Below are positions 63,882 to 64,000 of a stretch of 64,000 nucleotides of DNA, piece by piece. This DNA is from Pocillopora verrucosa (taxonomy: Eukaryota; Cnidaria; Anthozoa; Scleractinia; Pocilloporidae). The notes under the pieces were generated by a model, which saw nothing but the letters and a program-made list of their open reading frames with translations, was not told where the DNA came from and did no database searches. The stretch is from the NCBI RefSeq assembly GCF_036669915.1, contig NC_089323.1, positions 20,449,804 to 20,513,803 on the forward strand, written 5' to 3'. Each line of letters begins with the position of its first letter. Position 1 is the first letter of the stretch. A program made the position numbers and the translations under genes.

Positions 63882-64000
63882 CTTCTGGTCCTACAATAGC
63901 CATTTTAAAATTATCTGTCGACTTTCTCAATCAGTGTTTTGAAAAAGTCACATCATATACTTGTTGTGTTTAACTGTTCAATATCGACACATTCTAGATG

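Larger units (their letters stand above)
60953..64000 (-). repeat. Diverged direct duplicate of 35489-38989
   Basis: From about 60953 to the right edge the sequence aligns in the same orientation with about 35489-38989, with scattered substitutions. The copy lacks a segment equivalent to about 35857-36270 (roughly 415 bases) and some short blocks. It contains copies of FCHO exons 1-3, the intervening promoter region and the exon at 38476-38859. The alignment reaches position 64000, so the duplication continues outside the window and its full length is unknown. Confidence 0.93.

Overview
This is a eukaryotic, intron-rich, AT-rich window. It has canonical GT-AG introns, 5' targeting sequences, tRNA-derived SINEs, numerous small inverted-repeat elements and a short TTAGGG tract. 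The proteins resemble animal orthologues closely, and an apextrin-type (ApeC) protein is present. Together this suggests an anthozoan cnidarian, probably a stony coral; the organism is an inference, not read directly. Exons were assembled by hand from reading frame, splice consensus and remembered vertebrate orthologue sequences. No search was run.

Layout. 1-3452 (-): 5' two thirds of CWC27, a spliceosomal cyclophilin, running off the left edge. 3591-8149 (+): complete DBT, the E2 subunit of mitochondrial branched-chain keto-acid dehydrogenase, head-to-head with CWC27. 9481-12130 (-): SREK1IP1, a splicing-factor-associated zinc-knuckle protein, head-to-head with 12391-17230 (+) HMGXB4. 19652-20569 (+): intronless ZNF367 with E2F-like promoter sites. 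23697-37765 (-): complete 29-exon FCHO-family gene (F-BAR plus mu-homology domain, clathrin-mediated endocytosis). 38476-38859 (-): an unidentified first coding exon. 39570-48034 (+): a ten-exon gene for a predicted type I membrane protein with architecture signal peptide, (ApeC-CUB)x2, stalk, transmembrane helix and a short tyrosine-containing tail. 50524-51762 (+): an unrecognised intronless 412-residue ORF. 54209-60101 (-): the C-terminal half of NUP155, carrying an in-frame TAA and apparently lacking an internal segment. 60242-60610 (-): a Myb/SANT-like ORF of probable transposon origin.

From about 60953 to the right edge lies a diverged direct duplicate of about 35489-38989. It holds FCHO exons 1-3, the intervening promoter and the unidentified exon. 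The copy carries several lesions: lost start codon, lost splice sites, a frameshift and a nonsense codon.

Most genes are housekeeping genes in RNA processing, mitochondrial metabolism, nuclear pore, transcription and endocytosis, and they do not form one pathway. The standout is the membrane-anchored (ApeC-CUB)x2 protein, a candidate pattern-recognition or adhesion receptor built by duplication of a three-exon cassette with uniformly phase-1 introns. Four of the genes (CWC27, SREK1IP1, FCHO2, NUP155) have human orthologues on chromosome 5, suggesting ancient linkage.
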